Below are positions 17,830-29,072 of a stretch of 51,983 bases of DNA, one piece after another. Every line of letters starts with the position of its first letter. Within the stretch, counting starts at the first letter, position 1. The stretch lies in the NCBI GenBank assembly GCA_007128895.1, contig SKWO01000016.1, positions 1 through 51,983 on the forward strand, read 5' to 3'. The notes beneath the pieces are model-generated. The model had not been told where the DNA came from and did no database searches. It saw nothing but the letters and a program-made list of their open reading frames with translations. This stretch comes from Gammaproteobacteria bacterium. GTDB taxonomy: Bacteria > Pseudomonadota > Gammaproteobacteria > SKWO01. The translations under genes and the position numbers were made by a program.

Positions 17830-19608
17830 ATGGAACTTCAAACTATGATCTGGCTGATAGTAGGCGCCTCCTTTGCGCTCTACTTCGGCATCGCTATCTG
17901 GTCCCGCGCCGGCTCCACCAGTGAGTTCTACGTGGCCAGCAAGGGGGTCCACCCGGTCGCCAACGGTATGGCCACGGCAGCCGACTGGATGTCAGCCGCC
18001 TCCTTCATTTCCATGGCCGGCATGATCGCCTTCATGGGCTACAGTGGCGGCGCCTTTCTGATGGGCTGGACCGGTGGCTACGTGCTACTCGCCCTGCTGT
18101 TGGCCCCCTACCTGCGCAAGTTCGGCAAGTTCACCGTGCCGGACTTCATTGCCGACCGCTACTATGCCCAGTCGGCCCGCGTGGTGGCGATCATCTCGCT
18201 GCTGGTGATCTCGATCACCTACATCGTCGGTCAGATGACCGGTGTGGCGATCGTCTTCTCCCGCTTCCTGGAGCTGGATCTGTTCTGGGGCATGGTGGTC
18301 GGCATGGCCGTGGTCTTCAGCTACACCGTGCTCGGTGGCATGAAGGGCATCACCTACACCCAGATCGCCCAGTACGTGGTGCTGATCTTCGCCTATACCG
18401 TTCCGGCGGTCTTCATCTCGCTACAACTGACCGGCTGGATCTTCCCGCAGATCGGTCTGGGCGCGACCATGACCGGCAGCGACATGTACATGCTGCAAAA
18501 GCTCGACCAGGTACTGGTGGATATCGGCTTTACCGAATACACCATCAACAACAACTTCGGCACCCTGAACATGTTCCTGCTGACCATGGCACTGATGGTG
18601 GGTACCGCCGGTCTGCCGCACGTCATCGTCCGGTTCTTCACCGTGCCGAATGTGCGCGATGCACGTAAGTCGGCCGGTTGGGCGCTGGTCTTCATCGCCA
18701 TTCTCTACACCACGGCCCCGGCTGTGGGTGCCATGGCGATGTTCAACCTGATCAAGACCATCCACCCGGCCGAGACGATCGCCGAAGATACCCTGCTGTA
18801 TGAAGACCGTCCGCAATGGATGCGCAACTGGGAGACCACCGGTCTGCTGACCTTCAATGACAAGAACGAGGACGGCCGCATCCAGTTCTACAATGACGGC
18901 AACCGGGAGTTCGCCGCGATGGCCGAAGAGCAGTACGGCTGGAAGGGCAATGAACTGACGGTCAACCGCGACATCATGGTGCTGGCCAGCCCGGAGATTG
19001 CCAACCTGCCCAACTGGGTCATCGCCCTGGTCGCCGCTGGCGGTATTGCGGCAGCACTCTCGACGGCAGCGGGGCTGTTGCTGGTCATCTCCTCGTCGAT
19101 CTCCCATGACCTGCTCAAGGGGATCATCGCGCCCAAGATATCGGAGAAGACCGAGCTTCTGGCCGGTCGTATCGCCATGAGTGCGGCGATCCTGCTGGCC
19201 GGTTATCTAGGGCTCAATCCACCCGGGTTCGCGGCGCAGGTGGTCGCGCTGGCCTTCGGCCTGGCCGCCTCATCGCTCTTCCCGGCACTGATGATGGGTA
19301 TCTTCTTCAAGCAGATGAACAAGGAAGGCGCCATCGCCGGCATGCTCGCCGGTCTGTTCGCCACCCTGGCCTACATCTTTATCTACATGGGCTTCCTGTT
19401 CATTCCGGGCACCAACCTCTTCCCGAACAACGCCGACTACTGGCTGTTCGGCATCTCGCCGCTGGGCTTCGGCACCATCGGTGCGGTGATTAACGTGGTG
19501 GTGGCCCTGCTGGTCATGAAGATGACGAAGCCGACACCGGCCCACATCCAGGATATGGTCGAGAACATCCGCGTACCGCGCGGCGCCGGCAAGGCAGTCG
19601 ACCACTAA
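17830..19608 (+). CDS. Sodium:solute symporter, cation/acetate symporter-like (ActP-related, VC_2705 type)
   Basis: 592 aa SSS family: FYVASKGVHPVANGMATAADWMSAASFISMAGMIAFMGYSGGAFLMGWTGGYVLLALLLAPYLRKFGKFTVPDFIADRYY. Confidence 0.92.
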   Translation: MELQTMIWLIVGASFALYFGIAIWSRAGSTSEFYVASKGVHPVANGMATAADWMSAASFISMAGMIAFMGYSGGAFLMGWTGGYVLLALLLAPYLRKFGKFTVPDFIADRYYAQSARVVAIISLLVISITYIVGQMTGVAIVFSRFLELDLFWGMVVGMAVVFSYTVLGGMKGITYTQIAQYVVLIFAYTVPAVFISLQLTGWIFPQIGLGATMTGSDMYMLQKLDQVLVDIGFTEYTINNNFGTLNMFLLTMALMVGTAGLPHVIVRFFTVPNVRDARKSAGWALVFIAILYTTAPAVGAMAMFNLIKTIHPAETIAEDTLLYEDRPQWMRNWETTGLLTFNDKNEDGRIQFYNDGNREFAAMAEEQYGWKGNELTVNRDIMVLASPEIANLPNWVIALVAAGGIAAALSTAAGLLLVISSSISHDLLKGIIAPKISEKTELLAGRIAMSAAILLAGYLGLNPPGFAAQVVALAFGLAASSLFPALMMGIFFKQMNKEGAIAGMLAGLFATLAYIFIYMGFLFIPGTNLFPNNADYWLFGISPLGFGTIGAVINVVVALLVMKMTKPTPAHIQDMVENIRVPRGAGKAVDH

Positions 19609-19627
19609 CCCTGATGGCAGTAACCTT

Positions 19628-19659
19628 GGCGGCGGCCCGGTGGCCGCCGCCCCTTTTTT
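19628..19659 (+). terminator. Strong Rho-independent terminator after the symporter gene
   Basis: GGCGGCGGCC-CGGT-GGCCGCCGCC followed by CCTTTTTT. Confidence 0.88.
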
Positions 19660-19662
19660 CTC

Positions 19663-19709
19663 CCCATGGCTCAGGGTATCGTACCGATGTCGGTGCCCTG
19701 AGCCATGGG
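19663..19709. promoter_or_regulatory. 14-bp perfect inverted repeat CCCATGGCTCAGGG ... CCCTGAGCCATGGG with nested ACCGA/TCGGT
   Basis: Arms 19663-19676 and 19696-19709, immediately upstream of DUF294 paralog B. Confidence 0.7.
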
Positions 19710-19734
19710 ATGATCCGAGACTGAGGAGCCCCAG

Positions 19735-21585
19735 ATGGAGGTCGAACTACAGGAGATCCGGGACTTTCTCAGCCACGTCGTGCCGTTCGATCAGCTCAAT
19801 GACGACGCCCTGAACCGCCTACCCAGCACCTTGGTGGTACGCTATCTGCGCCGTGGCACCCCCTTCCCCCCGGCCGACCAGAGCGACCACGCGCTCTATA
19901 TTGTGCGACGCGGCGCCGTCGAGCTGCGTGACGTCGAAGACAAGCTGGTCGAGAAGCTGGCTGAAGGCGATCTCTACAGCGGCCTCTGCCTCAGCGACGA
20001 TCCGCAGGGTGCGCTGCATGGCACGCTGGTTGAAGACAGCCTCTTCTATCTGCTTCCGTGCGATACGCTGCAGCAATGGCGCAGCAACCACCCCGTCCTG
20101 GAGGCGCATTTCAGTCGGACGCTGCAGCACCGTCTGCGTCGTGCACTGGAGCGACAGCAGGCCGGAGAGAATCACGCCAACCTGTTGACCGTTGCGGTTG
20201 GCCACCTGTTGACCCGCTCGCCGGTCACCGCCTCACCCGACTGCTCGATCCGTGATGCCGCACGGCAGATGACCGCCGAGCGGGTCTCCGCCCTGCTGCT
20301 GGTCGAGGAGGGGCGGCTGGCCGGTATCGTCACCGACCGCGACCTGCGCTCACGCTGCATCGCCGATGGCGTCTCGCCCGAGCAGCCGGTCAGTACCATC
20401 ATGAGCCGCCATCTGCACAAGGTCAGCCGTGAGACACCGGCCTTCGAGGCCCTCTTGACCATGACCCGGCTGCACATCCACCACCTGCCGGTGGTCGATA
20501 GCAGCGGTGTGGCCGGCCTGATCACCACCAGTGACCTGATCCGCCAACAGAGTGCGCACACGGTCTATCTGGTCGACACCGTGCGCAAGGCTGCCAACCT
20601 CGCTGCGCTGGTCAAGGCGCATCGTCGACTGCCCGAGCTGCAGGTCCAGCTCTGCGCCGCCGGTGCCAGTGCGCAGCAGATCGGCCACGCCGTGACCGCC
20701 GTCGCCGATGCGCTTACTCGCCGCCTGATCGAACTGGCCGAAGAGGAACTCGGGCCGGCCCCGGTCGCCTGGGCATGGCTCGCCGGCGGCTCGCAGGCGC
20801 GGCGCGAACAGACCGTCCACTCCGACCAGGACAACGCCCTGCTGCTCGCCGATGACTACGACGCGACCGCCCACGCCGGCTGGTTCAAGCGCCTGGCCGA
20901 GTCGGTCTGTTCCGGTCTGGCTGCCTGCGGCTACTACGACTGCCCCGGCGGCATCATGGCCAGCAACCCGCAGTGGCGCCAGCCGTGGCAGGCCTGGCGG
21001 CACCTCTTCGACGGTTGGATCACCCAGCCGGATGGCCACGCCGTGGCTCAGGCAGTCAACTTTCTCGACCTGCGCGTGATCCACGGTGATGAGCGCCTCT
21101 TCTCCAGCCTGCAGCACGAAGTTCTACAACAGATCCGCGCCAGCCAGCGCTTTCTCACGGCACTGAGCGAAACCGCGCTGGAGAACCGCCCGCCGCTCGG
21201 CTTCTTCCGCAACTTTGTCCTGATCGGCGAGGGCGACCACGCCAACACCCTCGACCTCAAGCGGCGCGGTCTGCTGCCGGTGGTCAACCTGGCCCGGGTG
21301 CACGTCCTGAGCGCCGGGCTGCCAGTCATCGGCACCATCGAGCGCATCCATGCCGCCGTCGACGCCGGTCTAATCAGCCGGGAGGGTGCCGAGGCGCTGG
21401 AAGACGCCTTCAACTTCATCGGCACCCTGCGCGCACGCCACCAGGCCAGCCAGATCAAGCGCGGTGAAGCGCCGGACAACTTTGTCCCGCCGGAGGAGCT
21501 GAGTGCACCGGAGCGCGGTCATCTGAAGGACGCCTTTTCCGCCATCGCCACCCTGCAGGCGGCACTGGGCAGGCACCATGCTTGA
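19735..21585 (+). CDS. cNMP-binding-like + CBS pair + DUF294 nucleotidyltransferase-like protein (paralog B)
   Basis: NT motif WLAGGSQARREQTVHSDQDNALL; CBS motifs VSALLLVEEGRLAGIVTDRDLRSRCIADG and IHHLPVVDSSGVAGLITTSDLI. Confidence 0.88.
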   Translation: MEVELQEIRDFLSHVVPFDQLNDDALNRLPSTLVVRYLRRGTPFPPADQSDHALYIVRRGAVELRDVEDKLVEKLAEGDLYSGLCLSDDPQGALHGTLVEDSLFYLLPCDTLQQWRSNHPVLEAHFSRTLQHRLRRALERQQAGENHANLLTVAVGHLLTRSPVTASPDCSIRDAARQMTAERVSALLLVEEGRLAGIVTDRDLRSRCIADGVSPEQPVSTIMSRHLHKVSRETPAFEALLTMTRLHIHHLPVVDSSGVAGLITTSDLIRQQSAHTVYLVDTVRKAANLAALVKAHRRLPELQVQLCAAGASAQQIGHAVTAVADALTRRLIELAEEELGPAPVAWAWLAGGSQARREQTVHSDQDNALLLADDYDATAHAGWFKRLAESVCSGLAACGYYDCPGGIMASNPQWRQPWQAWRHLFDGWITQPDGHAVAQAVNFLDLRVIHGDERLFSSLQHEVLQQIRASQRFLTALSETALENRPPLGFFRNFVLIGEGDHANTLDLKRRGLLPVVNLARVHVLSAGLPVIGTIERIHAAVDAGLISREGAEALEDAFNFIGTLRARHQASQIKRGEAPDNFVPPEELSAPERGHLKDAFSAIATLQAALGRHHA

Positions 21586-22270
21586 GCGGCTGCTCGGCCT
21601 CGACTATCGGCGCCGACGCCTGCACGCCAAGTGCACTGAGGGCCCTTTGCAGGACTACCTCGCCACCCCCTTTCCCCCTACCCGCTCCGACTGTCGGGAA
21701 ACCACCTTTATCGCCCTTGATCTGGAGACCAGCGGCCTCGACCCACAGCACGACACCATCATCAGCTTCGGCTGGGTGGCCATGCGTGGGCTGGCCATCG
21801 ATCTCTCCACAGCACGGCACCGCGTGATACGCCAGCAGTGCGCGATTCCCGAATCGAGTGCCGTGATCCACCAGATCACCGACGACCAGGCGGCCACCGG
21901 ATACGAATTGCACGATATCCTCAGTGAGTTCTTGCCCATCCTGGCCGGCCATGTCCTGATCGCCCACAACGCCCAAATCGAACTGGGCTTTCTCGACACC
22001 GCCTGCCGCCGTCTGCTCGGCGGACGCTTTATCGCACCCACGGTCGATACCTGTTACCTGGCTCGGCGCTGGTATGATCGCCGCAACCGGCACTTTCGCA
22101 GCGGCGATCTGCGCTTGGCCAATGTGCGTACACGGTATAATCTGCCTCAGTACCGTGCCCATGATGCCCTCAGTGACGCCCTCTCCTGTGCCGAGCTCTT
22201 CGCCGCTCAGCTGGCTGAACACGGGGTCAATGGGCGCCTGCCCTTGAAGGCATTTCTGCTTCCCGCATAA
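21578..22270 (+). CDS. 3'-5' exonuclease, DnaQ/epsilon-like
   Basis: [27 protein letters not shown] Exo[15 protein letters not shown] Exo[17 protein letters not shown] ExoIII motifs. Start overlaps the DUF294-B stop. Confidence 0.9.
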   Translation: MLERLLGLDYRRRRLHAKCTEGPLQDYLATPFPPTRSDCRETTFIALDLETSGLDPQHDTIISFGWVAMRGLAIDLSTARHRVIRQQCAIPESSAVIHQITDDQAATGYELHDILSEFLPILAGHVLIAHNAQIELGFLDTACRRLLGGRFIAPTVDTCYLARRWYDRRNRHFRSGDLRLANVRTRYNLPQYRAHDALSDALSCAELFAAQLAEHGVNGRLPLKAFLLPA

Positions 22271-22317
22271 TGGACAGCATTCCAGTTCACCACACACGCA
22301 ATCTACGGAGAGAGACG

Positions 22318-24258
<1,941 letters not shown>

Positions 24259-24275
24259 ACGGCAATGACTAAGGA

Positions 24276-24297
24276 GGGTCCCGGCTCACCGGGACCC
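24276..24297 (+). terminator. Hairpin terminator after acs
   Basis: GGGTCCCGG-CTCA-CCGGGACCC perfect 9-bp stem; a second hairpin AGCCTGTC...GACAGGCT follows at 24303-24330. Confidence 0.65.
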
Positions 24298-24331
24298 TTG
24301 CGAGCCTGTCAGACTTGACGCCGACAGGCTG

Positions 24332-26155
24332 CTAGCCCCAGCTGCAGTGGGTGGAGAGGTGGCTGCGCAGCGTCGCGAGCAGTTTCTCGCGGTTGTGCCG
24401 CCCCTTCTGCAGCACGTGCTCGACACGCTCCTTGAGGTAATGGCGCTCGGCCTGATCGAGATCCCGCGCGGTCAGCACCACCACCGGCAAGTCACGCCAA
24501 CGTGGGTCACCTCGCAGGCAGTCGAGAAACTCGAAGCCATCCATCTCCGGCATCATCAGATCAAGCAGGACCAGATCGACCCCGATCCCACCCTTGAGCG
24601 TCTCCAGCGCCTCGACACCATGTGATGCCTCGATCACCGTGGTTCCAGCGCAATTGAGCTGGCGCTTGACCATATCGCGCGTGGTGGCGTCATCCTCAAC
24701 CAACAGGATGGTACAGTGACAGCCGCTGGGGGTGACATGTTGGTGTTGATCGCTCGGCGCATGGCGCCAGTCGCAGTGGTCGTGCAACTGGTCGCCGACC
24801 ACACGCAGCAGTTCGGCCCGTTCGACCGGTTTGGTCAGAAAGTGAGACGCGCCCAGCATGTAACCCATGTTGTGCTCACTGAGCATGGTCAACATCACCA
24901 CAGGGATGGTGCGTAACGCCGGATCGTGTTTGAGTGACGAAAGAACAGCCCAGCCGTCGACCCCCGGCATCATGACGTCGAGGGTAATCAGGTCTGGCTT
25001 CAGTTCTCGCGCCAGCTCGATCCCCTGGCGTCCGTCCGCTGCCGTCACCACCCGATAGCCTTCACGCTCCAGCTGACGGGTAAGCAGGTCGCGTACCACG
25101 GCATCGTCGTCGATCACCAGTACGGTCGCACCGCCCGTCTCCTGCGGATCAGGCAGACGCGCAATGGCCGACTCGGCTTCCTCGGCAGGCATCTCCCCCT
25201 TCTGAGGAGGCGAGGCTGGCAAGACCACGGTGAAGACGGAACCCTGCCCCAGCACACTGCTGACCGAAATCGAACCGCCCATCATTTCGATAAAGTGGCG
25301 ACTAATGGCCAGGCCAAGGCCGGTTCCCCCGTACTTGCGGGTGGTCGAGGCATCGGCCTGGGTGAACGATTCGAACAGCTTTTCTTGCTGTTCAGGGGTC
25401 ATGCCGATGCCGTTGTCATGCACACTGATCACATAACTGTCGTGATCACCGTCATTGATACGCAGAGCGATATCGCCCTCTTCAGTGAACTTGGAGGCGT
25501 TGCTGAGCAGATTGAAGAGGATCTGACGTACCTTCGTCAGGTCAGCCTCGATCTCGGTACGCTCGGACTCATACAGTACGCGCAGCGTGTTGCCGCGCGC
25601 ATCGACCATCGGTCGCACCGTCTCGGTTACCTCGTGCACCTCGTGCACCAAGTCGAACGTCTCATAGAAAAGCTCAATCTTGCCCGCCTCGATCTTGGAG
25701 ATGTCCAGGATGTCATTGATCAAGGCAAGCAGGTGGCGACCGGCCTTCTGGATGCTCTCAAGATCGCCCTGCATGCCCTCGAGTCCGAGCTCGATGACAT
25801 CTTCGATCAGCATCTCGCTATAGCCGATGATTGCATTGAGCGGTGTTCGCAGCTCATGGCTCATGTTGGCCAGAAAGGTACTCTTGGCCTGGCTGGCGAC
25901 CTCCAGCTCGCGACGCGCCTCCTCCAGCTCTTCGTGCTGTCGACGCAGATGCTGGTTAGCCTGCTCCAGGTCGGCAGTACGCTGACGTACCGCATCCTGC
26001 AAAATGACGTTACGCTCGAACAGGGCGTAGCTGGTACCGGCACCATCAATCGCATGTTCGACCCGATCCATCAAGGCCTTGTTGATCTTCTTCTGACGCT
26101 CCAGATCCCTTTCCAGCAGACGGATGCGCTCTTCCAGCGCCTCGCTATTCGCCAT
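24332..26155 (-). CDS. Soluble hybrid histidine kinase with two C-terminal receiver domains; NahK-like by context
   Basis: H-box [34 protein letters not shown]-box, [12 protein letters not shown]1 [18 protein letters not shown]2 [16 protein letters not shown]. No TM segment; coiled-coil N-terminus. Start overlaps the FIST stop as ATGA. Confidence 0.88.
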   Translation of the reverse strand: MANSEALEERIRLLERDLERQKKINKALMDRVEHAIDGAGTSYALFERNVILQDAVRQRTADLEQANQHLRRQHEELEEARRELEVASQAKSTFLANMSHELRTPLNAIIGYSEMLIEDVIELGLEGMQGDLESIQKAGRHLLALINDILDISKIEAGKIELFYETFDLVHEVHEVTETVRPMVDARGNTLRVLYESERTEIEADLTKVRQILFNLLSNASKFTEEGDIALRINDGDHDSYVISVHDNGIGMTPEQQEKLFESFTQADASTTRKYGGTGLGLAISRHFIEMMGGSISVSSVLGQGSVFTVVLPASPPQKGEMPAEEAESAIARLPDPQETGGATVLVIDDDAVVRDLLTRQLEREGYRVVTAADGRQGIELARELKPDLITLDVMMPGVDGWAVLSSLKHDPALRTIPVVMLTMLSEHNMGYMLGASHFLTKPVERAELLRVVGDQLHDHCDWRHAPSDQHQHVTPSGCHCTILLVEDDATTRDMVKRQLNCAGTTVIEASHGVEALETLKGGIGVDLVLLDLMMPEMDGFEFLDCLRGDPRWRDLPVVVLTARDLDQAERHYLKERVEHVLQKGRHNREKLLATLRSHLSTHCSWG

Positions 26156-27309
26156 CAGCGCGGCCCTGCCCCAATGGCGACGCCCGTCAGCGTCTGGTTG
26201 ATGTGCAGACCGTTGAACTGTTCGCCATAGGTACTGAAGCCCAGGAACGGGACCGACGCCAGCGAGGGGCCGGCAGCATCGAGTCGGCCCTGCTGAGCCA
26301 GTTCGAGACGCCGGAAGATGCAGTCACAACCCAGCACGAAGCGCAGGTCAGGCAGCATGGTCTGCAGTTTTTCCATGCTTTGGGCGATATTTTCGACCAG
26401 ATCGCCTCCCTTGCCCAGCGTCAGCACCAGCCCGGTATCGATCGCACAATAGAAGCTCAGACTACCATCCGGGTTGGCCTTCTGAATGGAGCGAACGTAC
26501 CATTCGCCACCGACCCGCAACATGACGGGGTTGGCAGCAAAGATCGCCGCGTCGAGCGCCTCCGGAGCCACGCCGACCGCCTCGGCATACGCCTCCGTGG
26601 CCGGCATGCCGTTGATCTCGTTGACCACGCGCAGGGAGGGCGACGACTCGGTGATCACCATGCGCACATCGGTCGGTTCAAAGTGCTGGAAGCGGAAGAG
26701 CTGAAACGGCAGGTCGCACTCGAACAGGCTGAAAAGCGCGCTGTCGCTGTGAAAGCACCCTTCATGGAAGACATGGGTACGCTCGAAGTGCAGGTCGTCA
26801 CCGGCCGAGCCGCCGATGATCTGAACCCCGCCGAAGCGATCGAAGAGTGAGGCCGCCACCGCCTCTTCGCGCATCGCCAGACCGTCGATCAGCAGCAGAC
26901 CGAACTGGCGTTGTGGATCGAGCCGATCCGAGCGCTGCAGCCGCCCAGCCAGATCAGCGGCCAAGGTCTCGGCCTGGCTGTCGGCATACTGGGAAAGGTT
27001 GTCGATCAGTGCCGCATGAGCCTTGAGCAACGGCGAGGTCAGTGCAGCACCGACCAGGCCACCCTCGGCATAGCCTTGGCCACCAATCAACTCGCCGGCC
27101 GTGGTGCAGCCCAACACGGCCTGGTCGGCAAAATGCTCACGCAAGGCATGCGCCAACACATCCAGATCGTAGCGAGACGAGGCAAAGAAGAGAACCGTGG
27201 TCTCCGGTGTCAGCCTACCCAGTTGGCTGGCCAGTTCCGCCACGGCCGCGCCGGCCTCCGGATGAAACGACGCCCCCGTGGCAACGGTCAGATCAGGTAT
27301 TTCGTTCAC
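26155..27309 (-). CDS. FIST N/C domain protein; candidate NosP-type sensor
   Basis: ALREHFADQAVLGCTTAGELIGGQGYAEGGLVGAAL, IIGGSAGDDLHFERTHVFHEGCFHSDSALFSLFECDLPF, FLGFSTYGEQF; partnered with a hybrid kinase. Confidence 0.85.
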   Translation of the reverse strand: MNEIPDLTVATGASFHPEAGAAVAELASQLGRLTPETTVLFFASSRYDLDVLAHALREHFADQAVLGCTTAGELIGGQGYAEGGLVGAALTSPLLKAHAALIDNLSQYADSQAETLAADLAGRLQRSDRLDPQRQFGLLLIDGLAMREEAVAASLFDRFGGVQIIGGSAGDDLHFERTHVFHEGCFHSDSALFSLFECDLPFQLFRFQHFEPTDVRMVITESSPSLRVVNEINGMPATEAYAEAVGVAPEALDAAIFAANPVMLRVGGEWYVRSIQKANPDGSLSFYCAIDTGLVLTLGKGGDLVENIAQSMEKLQTMLPDLRFVLGCDCIFRRLELAQQGRLDAAGPSLASVPFLGFSTYGEQFNGLHINQTLTGVAIGAGPR

Positions 27310-27376
27310 TTCACCCCCCTTACACTGCCTCAGTGAATCGAATTGATACTACACAGGAAGGGGGTGATTGGCAACG

Positions 27377-28483
27377 CTACCGCGGGACCAGGCGAAGCAG
27401 TGGCGCAGACGGTTGATCGACCAGCACCCAGAGCGCGTCGTCCGGCCCTTGGCGCACATCACGGATGCGCAGGCCAAGCGCCTCCAGCAGGCGCTCTTCA
27501 TGCACCACATGCTCACCCTCCAGCTCCAGGCGGACCAGATGACGGCCGGCCAGGGCGCCGACAAAGAGATGACCCTGCCACTGCGGGAAGCGCTCGCCGG
27601 TGTAGAAGACCATGCCAGAAGGCGCGATCGACGGAGTCCAGTGGTAGAGCGGCGACTGCATCCCCTCCTTTTCCGTCAGCCCACGGCCAATGGTGCGCCC
27701 GGAGTACTCGACCCCGTGGGTCACCACTGGCCAGCCGTAGTTGAGCCCGCCGTGGATCCGATTGACCTCGTCACCCCCACGCGGGCCGTGCTCGTGCTGC
27801 CACACCGCCCGCGTCTGCGGATGCAGCGCCATCCCCTGCGCGTTGCGGTTGCCCCAGGTGTAGATCTCGGGCAGGGCGCTCGGCATGTTGACGTAGGGGT
27901 TGTCGGCTGGCACGCGACCGTCGTCGTGCAGGCGGATGGTCGTGCCAGCATGATCATCGAGCCGCTGGGCACGCGCCATGGTGCCGCGATCACCCACGGT
28001 GATGTAGAGATAGCCGGCGTCATCGAAGAGCAGGCGTGAACCAAAGTGACGCCCACCGCGCGAGGCCGGGGTGGCGGTGAACAGCACCTCGACCTCCTGC
28101 AGGCGGTCGTCGATCAGCCGAGCCCGCGCCACCCGGGTGGTCACCCCGCCTGCCACCGCCGCCGCATAGCTGAAATAGAGCCAGCGATTCTCGGCAAAGT
28201 CAGGATGCAGGGCCAGATCAAGCAGGCCACCCTGCCCTTCGACATGGATCGGCGGCAGCCCAGCCACCGGCTGATCGAGCAGACGGCCGTCGCGCACCAA
28301 CCGCAATCGGCCTGGCCGTTCCGTGATCATGAGATCACCCTCTGGCAGAAAGGCGATCGCCCATGGGTGCTCCAACCCCTCGACCACCCGTTCGACGGCG
28401 AAGCGGTGGTGCTCCGACTCAAAGAGCGTCTCGGCAGATACTGACGGGAGCAAGGCAAACAGAAGCAACAGAAGCACACGCAT
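27377..28483 (-). CDS. PQQ-dependent sugar dehydrogenase (YliI/GDH-B type beta propeller)
   Basis: GLEHPWAIAFLPEGDLMITERPGRLRLV, GGRHFGSRLLFDDAGYLYITVGDRG, WQHEHGPRGGDEVNRIHGGLNYGWPVVTHG. Start at MRVLLLLLFALLPSVSA signal peptide. Confidence 0.92.
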   Translation of the reverse strand: MRVLLLLLFALLPSVSAETLFESEHHRFAVERVVEGLEHPWAIAFLPEGDLMITERPGRLRLVRDGRLLDQPVAGLPPIHVEGQGGLLDLALHPDFAENRWLYFSYAAAVAGGVTTRVARARLIDDRLQEVEVLFTATPASRGGRHFGSRLLFDDAGYLYITVGDRGTMARAQRLDDHAGTTIRLHDDGRVPADNPYVNMPSALPEIYTWGNRNAQGMALHPQTRAVWQHEHGPRGGDEVNRIHGGLNYGWPVVTHGVEYSGRTIGRGLTEKEGMQSPLYHWTPSIAPSGMVFYTGERFPQWQGHLFVGALAGRHLVRLELEGEHVVHEERLLEALGLRIRDVRQGPDDALWVLVDQPSAPLLRLVPR

Positions 28484-28569
28484 GGTCAAGACCCAAATCT
28501 GGCAAGGAAGGGTTCGAACGAACATAACAGAGTTGCCCCGCCGGGTCGACTGCTCTACCCTGCTCGCCC

Positions 28570-29016
28570 ATGACACGAGAAGCGTGGTGGGAGAAGACAC
28601 CGCTGAGCGAGATGAGTTCGGCGCAGTGGGAGCAACTCTGCGACGGCTGCGCCATCTGCTGTCTGAACAAGCTCGAGGACGAAGAGGACGGCACCGTCTA
28701 CTTCACCGACATCGCCTGCGAACTGCTCGACAGCGCCACCTGCCGCTGTCGCGACTACGACCACCGCCACCAGCGCATGGCCGACTGCGTGGCACTGGCA
28801 CCGGAGCGCCTCGCCGAGCTCTACTGGCTGCCGCCTACCTGCGCCTACCGCCTGCTCGCCCAGGGACAACCCCTGCCCCCATGGCACCCGCTCCGCTGCG
28901 GCGACCCCGACCGGCTCCACCGTGAAGGGCGCTCGGTGGCCGGACGCGTGGTCTACCCGGACCAGGTCGATGACGAAGCGTGGCAGAATCACATCATCGA
29001 CTGGCCGTTCGACTGA
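28570..29016 (+). CDS. ycgN: YcgN family cysteine-cluster protein (UPF0260)
   Basis: WEQLCDGCAICCLNKLEDEEDGTVYFTDIACELLDSATCRCRDYDHR typical of YcgN. Confidence 0.92.
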   Translation: MTREAWWEKTPLSEMSSAQWEQLCDGCAICCLNKLEDEEDGTVYFTDIACELLDSATCRCRDYDHRHQRMADCVALAPERLAELYWLPPTCAYRLLAQGQPLPPWHPLRCGDPDRLHREGRSVAGRVVYPDQVDDEAWQNHIIDWPFD

Positions 29017-29072
29017 ACAGACCGCCTGCTGTGCTGTCCCATAGATATACAACCCAACAAAGGAAGACAACG

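Noticed and set aside
27308-27367. Imperfect TCACCCCCCTT ... AAGGGGGTGA inverted repeat upstream of the FIST gene
   Set aside because: Unequal C/G run lengths and about 40-nt separation; too weak to call an operator without comparative data.
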